DNA of 64,000 nucleotides from Marthasterias glacialis (lineage: Eukaryota > Echinodermata > Asteroidea > Forcipulatida > Asteriidae), in contig OU452222.1 of assembly GCA_911728455.2 (NCBI GenBank), forward strand, positions 19,726,559-19,790,558, read 5' to 3'. A program made the position numbers and the translations under genes. Of the stretch, positions 1 to 11,191 are shown one piece after another. The notes under the pieces are model-generated. The model had not been told where the DNA came from, did no database searches, and was given only the letters and a program-made list of their open reading frames with translations. Within the stretch, counting starts at the first letter, position 1. Every line of letters begins with the position of its first letter.

Positions 1-455
1 CTCGTCCATGATGGTTTGCACTACAGCAGCTATGGCAACTGCACATGTGAGTCGACGCACATGCACTGTGAAGATTCCATGCTGATTGGTACATATGCGA
101 GGCTGATGCGCTTTTGGTGCACGTGAGGGGGCCATAGCTGCGGTGGTGTAAACCACCATGAACAAGCTGCTCTGATTAGTGTATATTTGCCAAACAGAAA
201 TCAGCACAAAATCGTGTGACAAAACATAAACCATTATTTGGTATTTCTTGAAAAAAATGACCACCAGGTTCTCCCCCTTAATGTGATGAAATTGTCATAG
301 GTTGGTTTATGTTTTTGTGCTTGAAAACTATGGGATTGGATTGGATCCACTCTTCCAAAATACAATGCGGTGTTTTAGATCTTTAACAATTATTTAAGTT
401 CTAACCAGACTACTTGAGATTTGCATACTTTGATTCACTTTTTTCCCAACTGCAG
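1..455. other. Intron sequence upstream of the first visible discoidin exon
   Basis: I see no coding exon here. It ends in a pyrimidine tract and CAG acceptor at 453-455, so it is the 3' part of an intron of the discoidin-kringle gene. It contains the fold-back repeat at 5-163. Confidence 0.6.
5..163. mobile_element. Small fold-back (MITE-like) repeat
   Basis: The left arm CATGATGGTTTGCACTACAG and the right arm CTGCGGTGGTGTAAACCACC with flanking CATGA are imperfect reverse complements; AGCTATGGC and GCCATAGCT pair further in. No coding capacity. Confidence 0.6.
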
Positions 456-3400
456 GATGTGACAGACCTCTGGGTGTTGAAGATAGTGACATCATCGGTG
501 ACAATTTAATAACGGCATCTTCCTATTGGTTGGAAGGGAATAGTCTGGAGTACAGCCCCGATAAAGGTAGATTGAATGCCGAAGCAGTAGATACCATCAG
601 CTCTGGAATGTGGCTGGCGGGTTCAACTTCCATTGGCCAATGGATACAGGTAGGTGTCTCTGGACAAACGATTTGTAATCCTCAAAAATAAATTGTTTTG
701 TCTGAAAAGCTGATGTCAAAGGCAAGGAAAGAGAATTTGAAGCCCCCGATAATCACAATTGCTCATTTCAATTGCACAGTCAAAGAGTCGTATATGATTG
801 GCTCAAAACTCCAGAAAAAAAACTATTTGTTGTTTTTCAGCCAAACTTGACTGCCCAATCTGATGAAATATTCACTGGTTGGTTGTTGTATGGTATATAA
901 TTAAAAACTAGAGGATGGGTTCATGCATTCAGAAACATTCAAGTTCAATTAACTGTTAGATTATTATTATTATACAATTATAAATAAGTGCACCTCATCC
1001 AGATCTGTGTTGTTTTCTTTCTTTCTTGCTGATATTTAGGTTGACCTCCCATCGGATAATCTGTGGGTGTCAGGGGTCATGACCCAAGGATTTGGAAATG
1101 ATGTCATTAATATGTGGGTTAACGAATACAATGTTATGTACCGAGAAGGCGGTGGCGCTTTTACCCCTGTTCTGAATTCTTCAGGAGTGACACATGTAAG
1201 TAAACTATAACAAAAACAAATGTAAAAAAAAATAGGCCAAGAGCAAACCGAAAAAAAAGTGTAAATAATATCCAGAAATAAATGAGTTCGTCAAACTCTA
1301 CATGAGATATTGCAAATTCTTATTTTAACATGAATATTTATTTTGACTTGCAACCGGGCCAGGGTTTTCACATTCAAGCAAGTATTATTTTATAAGGCCA
1401 TCATGCAAATGCGCCAACACAAAACAAAACAAACATTGCTGCTCCAAATGCTTTTTTTTTTTTTTTTTTTTTTTTACTTTTTATCAAAATAATTAAAGAA
1501 ATTGTATATAAAAGTAATACATTTGATGCTACCAAGTGACCAACAGGATATAGCATAACTTTTAGGAACCAGCAAAGATCACAAGAAGGACTTACTGCAA
1601 CAGTAATAGATTCAATAGATTCATATGTTAAAGACTTAATGCTGTTGATATGAGCCTAATGCTATTTAAATTTTTTTTTTTTTTGCCATCAATGAACAGA
1701 CATTCGGTGGGAATTATGATAGTCATACTATCGTGACCAATTACTTTGATGCACCTGTTTCAACCGATGCAATCCGTATATACCCAATGGATTATATGAA
1801 CAACATGGGTCTACGATTTGAGTTATTAGTGTGTGAAGGTGAGTGAATCTCTTGACATGTGCAAGGTACTAGCTTGATGGGTGGGTCTAGTTATTTTTAA
1901 TTTGGAAATAATAAATGAGGGTTTTTAACTGAAAATCCAACTTACCAAAAGAAGAAAAAAAGTTTTTAAATATTTTTAACCTCAAGACAAAATGAAGGAA
2001 TGCTTTTTATTATCCTAAAAAAAAATTTCAATCTAATAGATGTAATAATGCATCGGGGATAATGTTAGTTATCACACAAGTGCAAGTGGAATACAAAAAA
2101 ATATATGATATTGGGGTGGACCTTCTAATCAGTGAGCATCCAGACTGAATCTAATCCAATCAACTTTTTATTATGATTATCAATGATTTACCAATGGTTT
2201 GCTTTTCTTCTCAGGTCACCTCGAGTGCTTCACTAACAGCATTGGGACAGATTATCGTGGCACAGTGCACAAAACGGTGTCAGGGAAGACGTGTCAGAGG
2301 TGGTCTCGTCAGGATCCCCACATTCACTCTTTTAACCCACAGGACGATCGAGACAGTGGTATCGGTGATCACAACTTCTGCAGAAACCCTGATGCACAAA
2401 GCCAGCCCTGGTGCTACACACTTGATCCCCTCACACCAACCGAGTTCTGCGATGTGGGAACGGCGGCGGTTTCCTGTGCACCAATTACTGGTATGAAATT
2501 TAATTAGTTTGTTTACATTAACTGCATTTTCATTTATTTTACTGAATTATTTATTTGTGTTGGTTGACTTGCTTGTGAGACAGTTTGGAGAGAACTTCTA
2601 CAGGATTTCAATTCTTTTGGGCAATCCTTCTTGGGCTGTTATTATTTTATTCTTTCCTTTTCCAATTTTAAAATGCAATTTCTATGTTTTATTCGAAAAA
2701 CACCATGTAACAATAATACATACAACCATGAGGTCTCCATATACACAAAGACATTGGGAGGAAGAATTGGGACAATCTTGTACTTTTTTTAAGCCTATCA
2801 AATTCAGCGTTCTTTGACATTCTTTATCATTGAACGAAGAAAGCCGGATGAAGGCTTGTAAGAAGGTGATAAAAATACTGAAACTTTGACAATTCAGAGG
2901 AACTTATCATTGTTTCAATCAGTTAAGAATATAGAGGAAAGTCTGCTTTTTAATTGAACTGGCAGTAGTTTCTAGAGATTGTAAACAATCAAAAACAACT
3001 TCTTTTATAAATGTAAAATATAGGATTGGTAAAGCTGATAGTGAAGTGTTCTTATTTTGTCTGATTCAATATATACATGAAAAAAACAAACCTTTGAAAA
3101 TTTGGGCTCAGTCCGTCGTCCAAGTCAAGAGAAAATAGTGAAAAACAGTGCACACTTTTCAGCGTGGAAACACATTGCCCTTAAAGACTTTGACAGTATT
3201 TCAGACAGAAAAATTTCCTTGGAAGACTGGTACTGATAGGAAGTTCATTATCAGTAAGCTTTCAAACTGATGCTTAAAAAACAAATTGATGAATACCAAT
3301 TCTGTAATCTGCCTTTGATAGACCCCTATGATTTAGATTTCACATTTAAGAAGTGTCTTCCATTATAAACCACCCAGAAAAATTATCAACAAAAATTGAT

Positions 3401-6400
3401 TAATTTCAATTTGCAGTTTATACCAGTATCAATACTGCAGGGAAATATTTCACAGTCAAGAAAATGGCATGTGATGACCCCATAAATTGCCATTACTTAT
3501 TTCATTTGCGATAATCATATATTGGCACATATAAAAGAGTTCAAATCTCTGATAAAACAAAAACCGTTTTTGTTTACTTTTAACAAAAAGGGACCTCCTA
3601 GTTTGTTGACAGGTTGTTTGTATGGTGTTTTTATTTTCAAGAAATTAATTTAGTCTTCCCTCGACAGCCGTGATATGATATACTTCTATAATGCAAATAT
3701 TTGCAATGTTGTTTGACATATTATTTTCACTCAGCACCCGAAGGTGACCCAGAGCTGTACGTCACCTCGTACGCACCGTACTGCAACTTCACAGAGTGGG
3801 AGGAATCGTGTACGCAGAAGTGGATTTTTGTCGTGGTTCTAGAAGTGGACACTTCAGCCGCAGTAAACAGAATGCCCATAGATGCTACAGGTACACCATC
3901 TCCCGCCTGGGCTCAATTTCATAAGGCTGCTTAAAAGCAACAACAAAAAATTAAGCACAAAACAGTTTTGCTTACCAGAATAAATATACCAGCCGAGATA
4001 CCATATCACACCGTACCATCTTTGACTGGTTTCCTGCATGGTTTTGCTTAGCAGAAAATTGTTAAGCAAAATGTTGTGCTTAATCAGTGCTGTGAAAGTG
4101 GGCCCAGGGCCCTTTTTCAAGGAGCTGCTTAAGCACAACGGTGCTTAGAAAAATTGTTCTTAGCAAGAAAATAAGCAGGATCCAGTTGTAACCTTTTCTT
4201 GGTGAGCAGAATTACTGTGTTCAGCTGAATTTTCTTCTTAAGCAGCTCTTTTTGAAAGGGCAATACCACAAATGAATGTCTATATTCCTGAGTCATTGTT
4301 ACAACTGTCTTGGGATAAGTCCCCCCACCCCATTGATCCACTAAGTGAAGTAGAAGTCCCCCAGGTTTCCCTATCTAATTTGAGGTAGTAGATAAACAGC
4401 AGGACAAGTTCTAATCAGAACTAGGTAATCTGACAGTTGCCCCAATCTACTTGCGGTAGACAGTTCATGTTGGTTTAAAAACAATTCTATTATACACAGC
4501 AAAAATGATATTACATGGCTTAGCACAAGTCCAATATATATAACGATACTCTACCAAGCATTGCCTCAAATCACATGTCTTGTAGGCATGTTCACCAACA
4601 TGTCTGAAAAAATAAATGCAATGGTAGCAGACAACGCTTTATTATTGAACATTTAACTTTGCCTTTCAAATTCAGGGGAGTTCACAATTGAGTTTGAGAC
4701 GTACACCTGTCCCAACGATGATCGCTCTTCCTGTAGCAAACTAGATGTCCCAAATGCTATCATATCCAATGAGATCACTCTTCAGACAACGGTGGAGATT
4801 GTTGATGACACTAAGGACAGCCCAAGGTAGAGTACAAACTGGAAATTATTTGAGAACACGAAACTGGTAGTTTCTAATGCCTCTTTATAGAACCAAGTGA
4901 ATGTTTTTGGTAGTTTGTAGTTTTTAAAATTCCCTTTCTTAAAACGCGATCGCATTGTGCAGTGTTCTTGATTTTGTACAAATAGATTATTATACAAACA
5001 GAAAAAAAACACAACAAAAACTTCAGCAGCTTGGATGTTTCTCCAACAGTACAGTCTACTACAAACTGCTACGTTATACTTATTCCAAGCGGGTAAAAAT
5101 AGCACTAGCATCATAGACATCATCAATGCTGTACAAGATCTTGATTCAAGATTTAAAATCAATGTGGTGATGTACCTTATCTTGATTCAAAGAGAGCAAG
5201 CATACCAGTATAGCAATAGCTTTCAGCCACATAATATATCGCCAAGTCCAATAAGTTGGCGCAGTTGCATATATAGGACATTCAGACAGGTTACCCCTCT
5301 GGGAAGCAATTAAGAAAGTAATTGATTTCAATTTTTTTATTTATGATTATTTTTTTTATTCTAATGTTTGGCATATGCGAAGAGAAAACCAACAAGAATT
5401 GATACGTTATTAGTCCTTAGGATGCTTATGTAATTTCAAAAATGCAATTTTGGGATGAACAAAGACAAATTGACTGGAGTGGGATTTGAGCCTTTAACCC
5501 CGGATTAACGTACCGGCGTTCTACCAACTGAGCTATCCAGCCCTAATGATGGCAGTCTCCATATTTGTCAAAATATTTGTTTGGGGGGTTCACAGTCTGA
5601 AGCCATTCAACCTGAAACGGCTGCATAGCCAGGGATCACACCTCGAATGTTTCCGTCCATAGAGCTGTATAGCTCTATGGCTGTCTTGTGGGTCAAATCC
5701 CACTCCGTAAATGTTTTCTTTGTTTACTTAAAAATTGAATAAAAAATTACCCAGGATCAGTTTCCCTTGTGATTTTTTTGCTTAGTAATTAGAAGGAAAA
5801 AAAACATGTTGATTTATGTATGGGACCACAAGGGGACATTTCTGTGGACTTGCCCATATGCTTTTTTTCTGGGAATAACATAGCAGCAGCAGTTTTACAA
5901 AATAAGTTTGAATCAAGAGAGTAAGCTGATTAAGTTGAAAACCATGAGAGTAGAAGTTTGACAACATGATGCTGAACCCAGTGTTCCGATGGATTTTTTT
6001 GCTTAGTAATGAAAAAAAAACATGTTGATTTATGTATGGGACCACAAGGGGACATTTCTGTGGACTTGCCCATATGCTTTTTTTTTCTGGGAATAATATA
6101 GCAGCAGCAGTTTTACAAAATAAGTTTGAATCAAGAGAGTAAGCTGATTAAGTAGAAAATTATGAGAGTAGAAGTTTGACAACATGATGCTGAACCCAGT
6201 GTTCCGATGGTGTGTCGGATCAGGCCTGATACTTCACGGAGGCAACAGAGGCAATTGCCTCCATTAACCCATGGTGCCCTTGAAATGTTCCAATAGAAAC
6301 TTACAATTTCCATAGAGGTGGCCTTTATCAAGAAGAAAATGCCTTGGTGCCTTTACCCTTTCAAGAACGAAGCAATCAGGCCTGGCAGATAATGATCATA

Positions 6401-9400
6401 GTAGTGGTTGGAACAAAATTTAAGATGGCAAGCAAAATTACCCTTGCTGAACCGCATCTTTAAAACCCAAGGTTTAGTCCAGGAGAAGGCAATTGTTTGG
6501 GCAAAATTACAAATGCTTTTTCTGAAAATAAATTGATTGCAGAAGTTTAAAAAAAAATATGTTGATTCATCTTTCTAAACACAGGGTTTACTTGAAGAAA
6601 GTGCATGGGGAAGATCCCACTGTTGATATCCGAGATGGGTACCGACCTGGCGTCTCCCATCTTGAAACGGTAACCGTGGATACACATTTCTTCCCTGAAT
6701 TTCTGAGGAGCAACCTGCAGCTAGAGTTAACCCTGTTCATGGTGTGCATCGGGCGCGAGTTCAGAGACACGGCAGATGTGAGTTTTGCCTGGTCATGTTT
6801 CCCTAACTTTTTAGGCAGATCCAAGTGCGTCTGGTCCCCCCCAAAAAATCACCTTTTTACCTGAAGTGTTTGTGATGTTGACTGAAGCCGTAATAAATTC
6901 TTTGTTACATACCGTAGGAGAAATGAAAAAGTAAAGGATTACTGATGCTCATAATCCCAAAAGGGGCCACACTTTTGCTTTTTCAGTCATGGTTTGTAAA
7001 CTTTGAATTTAACCACTTCATGACAGTATTAAAAAATCTTTACCATGGCTCTGTGCAGTATTATATTTCAGAACTTTTCGGAACTTCCAAAGTAGTATTT
7101 GTTGTTGAGAATATTGTTGTCACAATGAAACCCTGACTAAATAAAGTAAAGACAACAAACTTTGTTGCGATTATCAAGTTTTGTGCTCACCATCAATGCA
7201 AGCAAGAATAAAAGATAACTTGAAAATTACAAGCAAGCAATTACTGTGGAAAGGGGTTTATGATGTGTAAAATCCAATCCAAAATGCTTTACAATATAGT
7301 TCTTAAATAAAAAAAACTTGAACTTTTGTTATTGACTTGACAGGGGTGTCTCGATGCTCCAGTTGAAGTGTCCTACACAGCTTATCTCTCGCCTGAATTC
7401 CTGTACCGTAAGAACAGTGACAATAGCCTTCTCACTCCTGAAAGTATTGCTGTTTCATCACAGGTAGTTATAGGCTCTGGTGGTCACCCTATAAAGCATT
7501 GGAAATAGGAGTCAGACCACAGAGACTGATGAATGCCCATCTTATAGGCATAAAACCAAACCAGTGGTTGGGTTGGGCAAGTGGCATCTTTCCTCGCGCT
7601 CCACCTCCAGGACCCCAGTTCGAATCCCCCCGGGGGCACTATATGTGGATTGGGTTTTCCAGTCCCAATCTGATTGCATGAGTTTCCCTGAAGTAAATCT
7701 CTGGGGTTTTCCTCCCATATCTAAAACTTAAACTTCCTTCCTTGTCTTCTCTCCATGGGGTTCTTGGCTAGCATAGTGATTAAGTTCACTTTTCTGAGAA
7801 TCCTTGGCTTCACAACCAGAATTAATAAATCACAACCAGAATTAATAAATGAAATGAAATGAAAACCAATTAGCCTTTACTCACCTGTAATTTTCACAAC
7901 ATGTGGTTATTCATCTAAAAATGATTAGATAGATTATGAGGGATTGCAACGGAGCGATTTCAAAAACAATTAATTTTCTTAACAACACGACAACAATTGA
8001 ATATCCACAGAGCAATTGTTACACAAACTTGCTTAGAGGTAAAATACAGGATTGGTATTCATCCAAGCATTTTTTTATTAGTATCAGTCTGAAAGCTTAC
8101 TGATTGTGAAGTTCATACCAGTGCCAATCTTCCATAGAAATATTTCTGTCTGAAATACTGTCAAAGTCAAGAAAATAGAATCTGAAGACCCAGATTTAAT
8201 GTTGATTTTAACAATCAAAATTAAAGCCAATGTGTTTACATGCGGAAAAGTGTGCATGTTTTTTCACTTATTTCTCCTGACTCTGACAATTGATTGAGGC
8301 CCAAATTTTCACAGGTTTGTTTTGTCATGTATATATTGAATCACGCAAAGTAAAGACACTGCGCTATCAGCTTTACCAATCCTATTTTTACCTTTAATTT
8401 TGTTTTAAATTGTCTGCCTATTGTTTTTCCATTTGATTCCCTGATGAGACATTCCAAGTACAATAATATTGCATTATTTTTCCCAGTAATTCTTCAACTG
8501 AACTATCATTTTTGTGTATCCCTTCTTTATATAGTCCCTTGAGTCACATGAATACATCCACAGTGAAGAAATCCACCGCTCCCTCTTCATCAACAAGGCT
8601 CTGTCTGCCCTGTCTAGAGAGTACACCATAACAAACGTCTTCAGGCTGGTAGAGCGGACCGACCGGAAAAGGAGAGATATCCAACGGCGAGACGTCAAGG
8701 ATAAGATTAACGTTCCCATCGCTGTGCATCAGGCAATTTATTTCAAGGGATGTCCGCCAAACTCCACCCACTATGCCAAGGAGTATGCTTGCGTCTGCAA
8801 CAACAAAGGAGAAATGTATTCTGAGACTTCTTTCAAGTGCGAGAGATCTACCAAAGGGATTGTATACGAGGTATGAAGATTTTGGGGTTTTTTTTCGCAA
8901 CATTTATCAGTTGTGTTATGTTGAGATGATTCAAAGATATGCTTCTGCAACAACAATAAGTAACTTGTTCAATTCCCATAAACAGTTTGCCACCCTTGTT
9001 TCTTTTACATATTTGAACACAAATCACCTGTTTACTCATTACACTCTATTTTGCTCCAATCATCCTTTGGTCTTTCCCTTGTACTTCAGAGTACATAATT
9101 AAAGTTTCAAATAAAAATTTTTGGGGGTGGGGCATCAATGGGTAAAAGAGCCGATAGTGACAAAAATGAATTTTTACATGGGGTCATTCTGAAAGAATGA
9201 TCGGTTTGCCCTCCATTGATGTAGTAAAGCGCTGGGTTAAGGACCCAGTTCGAGTCCTGCCTTGGACTAAAGCCTTGTATGTGGATTTGGTTTTCAGTCC
9301 CTACCTGATTGCGTGGGTTCCCCCACTTGGTGTTTTTCTCCCACAGCTAAATTGAAAATTTTGTTTGTTGGCAGTTTTGCTGATTGATGTATATATAAAA

Positions 9401-9646
9401 TATTTTGTTACTGATGATGACAAGGTTGCAACAACATTCGAGTAATTGAATTATTTTATTTAAACGATTTGCACTACCTTATCTTGACAGGAGGGTGTGC
9501 CCTCGGATGATGCTGAGAAACCACAAGATGCCGGAGATTCTCAGGAAGAAGAAGACGACGAAAAGGAAGGGAGTGGTTCCACAGCTGTTTTATACACTAT
9601 CAGTCTGCTTGTTGGTCTCCCCATCCTTCTAGCTTTGGCATTCTAA
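456..9646 (+). CDS. Discoidin-kringle GPI-anchored-type surface protein (3' ten exons; 5' end outside window)
   Basis: Exons: 456-649, 1040-1195, 1700-1838, 2215-2490, 3735-3890, 4676-4826, 6585-6777, 7344-7463, 8535-8870, 9491-9646. Together they give 624 aa in frame plus a split first codon. Exons 1-3 encode an F5/8 type C (discoidin) domain, opening CDRPLG and closing in RFELLVCE. Exon 4 is one kringle with six Cys and the hallmark NFCRNPD and PWCYT motifs. Exons 5-9 are a Cys-containing ectodomain I do not recognise; it has NFT and NST glycosylation sequons and a basic RKRRD stretch in exon 9 that could be a furin site. Exon 10 is acidic (EEEDDEKE), then GSGS, then about 20 hydrophobic residues that end the protein with no cytoplasmic tail, which is typical of a GPI signal. 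Likely an adhesion or ligand-binding surface protein. Domain calls are firm; function and anchor type are inferred. Earlier exons with start and signal peptide must lie upstream. Confidence 0.85.
3020..3306 (-). mobile_element. MITE, TACAGGATTGGTA family, copy 1
   Basis: It is bounded by ATAGGATTGGTAAAGC at one end and ACCAATTCTGTA at the other. The interior matches, in reverse complement, the elements at 8045-8395 and 31524-31876, including GCTTTCA/TGAAAGC and the TATATATTGAAT-like segment. A further fragment of the same family lies around 3415-3470. Confidence 0.65.
3909..4103. mobile_element. Fold-back MITE, GGGCCC-AATTTCATAAAGCTG family
   Basis: The left end CTCAATTTCATAAGGCTGCT and the GTGGGCCC right end flank repeated TTAGCAGAAAA and TTAAGCA blocks. 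It is the same type as 45897-46077. It starts about 20 bp after the exon 3735-3890 donor. Confidence 0.6.
4102..4262. mobile_element. Fold-back MITE, GGGCCC family variant
   Basis: The left arm GGGCCCTTTTTCAAGGAGCT and the right arm AGCAGCTCTTTTTGAAAGGG are reverse complements, 160 bp apart. It abuts the 3909-4103 element, so two family members lie end to end. Confidence 0.65.
5472..5545 (-). repeat. tRNA-like sequence (SINE head or tRNA pseudogene)
   Basis: On the minus strand it starts GGGCTGGATAGCTCAGTTGG (box A-like TAGCTCAGTTGG) and later has GGCTCAAATCCCACTCC (box B-like). The acceptor stem pairs only in part and the T-arm is poor, so it is not a functional tRNA call. A second copy of the TCAAATCCCACTCC block in the opposite sense lies at 5692-5707. 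Confidence 0.5.
5771..6210. repeat. Tandem duplication, two ~220-bp copies
   Basis: About 220 bp (5771-5992) is repeated almost exactly at 5993-6210. Both contain GGGACCACAAGGGGACATTT and end in CCCAGTGTTCCGATGG. Only small indels separate them, so the duplication looks recent. It lies in an intron and does not change coding. Confidence 0.9.
6221..6384. mobile_element. MITE with CAGGCCTG ends
   Basis: CAGGCCTG occurs at both boundaries (6221-6228 and 6377-6384), enclosing a segment with CACGGAGGC. A related fragment starts with CAGGCCTG at 12355. Confidence 0.5.
6990..7170 (+). mobile_element. Fragment of TGTAATCCCTGATTCC-ended element
   Basis: It shares ACCACTTCATGACAGTATTA and GAATATTGTTGTCACAATGA with 18440-18868 and 35302-35829. 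Both ends are missing. Confidence 0.6.
7560..7852 (+). mobile_element. tRNA-derived SINE, family 2, copy 1
   Basis: The head has box A-like GGGCAAGTGGCATC and box B-like GTTCGAATCCCC. The body has GGCACTATATGTGGATTGGG, and the tail has GTTCTTGGCTAGCATAGTGA and then CACAACCAGAATTAATAAAT, whose last block is repeated twice. It is homologous over its length to 61340-61612. Confidence 0.75.
8045..8395 (+). mobile_element. MITE, TACAGGATTGGTA family, copy 2
   Basis: It starts TACAGGATTGGTATTC and ends ATCAGCTTTACCAATCC. Internal blocks (CAGTCTGAAAGCTTACTG, TCATGTATATATTGAATC) are shared with the copies at 3020 and 31524. It lies in an intron of the discoidin-kringle gene, about 140 bp before an exon. 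Confidence 0.7.
9200..9345 (+). mobile_element. tRNA-derived SINE, family 2, partial copy
   Basis: It has a GTTCGAGTCC box B-like block, then TATGTGGATTTGGTTTTCAG and CCTGATTGCGTGGGTT, matching the 5' half of 61340-61612. The shared tail is missing. Confidence 0.6.
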
Positions 9647-9889
9647 ATGCTCACCCTTCCAACCAATTAAGTGACTGCAATTCCTCAAATACCTTAAGTA
9701 AATGTGCAATTTCCAAGAATTTTAATACTTTTTCTGGAACAGTTCAAAACGGAAGGTTTTTTTTTTATTATTTCATTGATTTAAATCTTGTTCTAAATTA
9801 ACAATTTATGTAGGTTTTGTTATATTTTGAAATTTTTTGATCAAATTAATCTGGTGGCAGCTTTTAGACAGCTCACTTTTGGGATTATT

Positions 9890-10169
9890 ACCAAATGCTT
9901 ACCGGTTACAGGAAATTCAACCAAATGCTTACCGGTTACAGGAAATTCAAGCAAATGCTTACCGGTTACAGGAAATTCAACCAAATGCTTACCGGTTACA
10001 GGAAATTCAACCAAATGCTTACCGGTTACAGGAAATTCAACCAAATGCTTACCGGTTACAGGAAATTCAACCAAATGCTTACCGGTTACAGGAAATTCAA
10101 CCAAATGCTTACCGGTTACAGGAAATTCAACCAAATGCTTACCGGTTACAGGAAATTCAAGCAAAATTA
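9890..10169. repeat. 30-bp minisatellite, about 9 copies
   Basis: The 30-bp unit contains AAATGCTTACCGGTTACAGG, then AAATTCAA and CC or GC. Nine units differ at essentially one position (CAACC versus CAAGC). It lies about 245 bp after the stop of the discoidin-kringle gene, probably in its 3' UTR. Because 30 is a multiple of three it stays open in several frames, giving false ORFs on both strands. Confidence 0.97.
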
Positions 10170-11067
10170 AATTTCATTGGTGAGACCTTATAGTTTAAAC
10201 AAGTTCGTTTGATGATGTGTATGTGAATTAAAAAAAAACAAAAACAATTTCACATCGACTTATATCTGTAATTTTCTCAAGGAATTGCACATTTACTGGG
10301 GAATTTACTTTGTTTTGATAAGCAAAGAAAGGACGATCTACACATCAGCATCTCCATAAAAATATATTAAAAAGAAATATTTATAAAATATATATATTTA
10401 TATCTATTGAGACATTTTTTGTAGTAGTATTTTGTGTGGTAAAAACCTAAATTATTGAGAGTGTAACGATTGGTTTCAGAAATTATTTCATGGTTGCACT
10501 TTATGAATCTTGTTAAACAACTTGTGGACAACAATAGCCATTGCTTATTTAAAAATCACTTATTAAGTGCACTTTTGATGTTTATAGACCAAAAAAAAAA
10601 TGCCAAAAATATATAGCTATAAAAAAAATGTGATGCTTTGCAGGCATGTTTGTTTGTGGTTTGATCTATTAAATAATCCTGTTTTTTCAAGTGTTTGTGT
10701 TGCTGTGTTCATTTTTGTTTCATTGTTATTATTTTTTTTTGGGGGGGGGGGCGGGGCACAAAAAGAAAAAGAAAACACTGTATACCATTATTTCCCAGAT
10801 TTGCATGCCCCAATTAATGTTTGCACAAAAGCAAGCATAATATTTTTCCTACTTAAAGTAAACTTCTGAGGTCCCAAAAATATAGACATTTAATTGAAAT
10901 TGGCTTTCCTCGCGTTTTAATGATTACATCATGTGTTTATCATACAAGGTTGGGGATAATGTTTCGCTTGCCCTTGCTGTATACTAGCCGGCTTTCAGAT
11001 TAAAAACCAAACTGGTTACTGATATTCGCCAAACTTTACTACGCGCATCAGGAAATTCATTTATCAA

Positions 11068-11191
11068 TTAGCCTTTTTGAGATATGGTGGACAGTATAGG
11101 AGTGCACCGTTTGGTTTGGGTGCATTCTGACAAGTTTACCCAAACCTAATAGTGTCAAAGTACTGTGCCCACCATATCTCAAAATGGCTTA
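11068..11191. mobile_element. Fold-back repeat
   Basis: The left arm TAGCCTTTTTGAGATATGGT and the right arm ACCATATCTCAAAATGGCTT are reverse complements. The inner parts also pair in part. Non-coding. Confidence 0.7.

Noticed and set aside
5472..5545. Functional tRNA gene on the minus strand
   Set aside because: Boxes A and B are recognisable but the acceptor and T stems do not pair well. It is more likely a SINE head or pseudogene.
9827..10193. ORFs of 91-118 codons on both strands with a repeated 10-residue motif
   Set aside because: They are produced by the 30-bp minisatellite, whose period is a multiple of three. Both strands are open at once, and there is no start context or domain.
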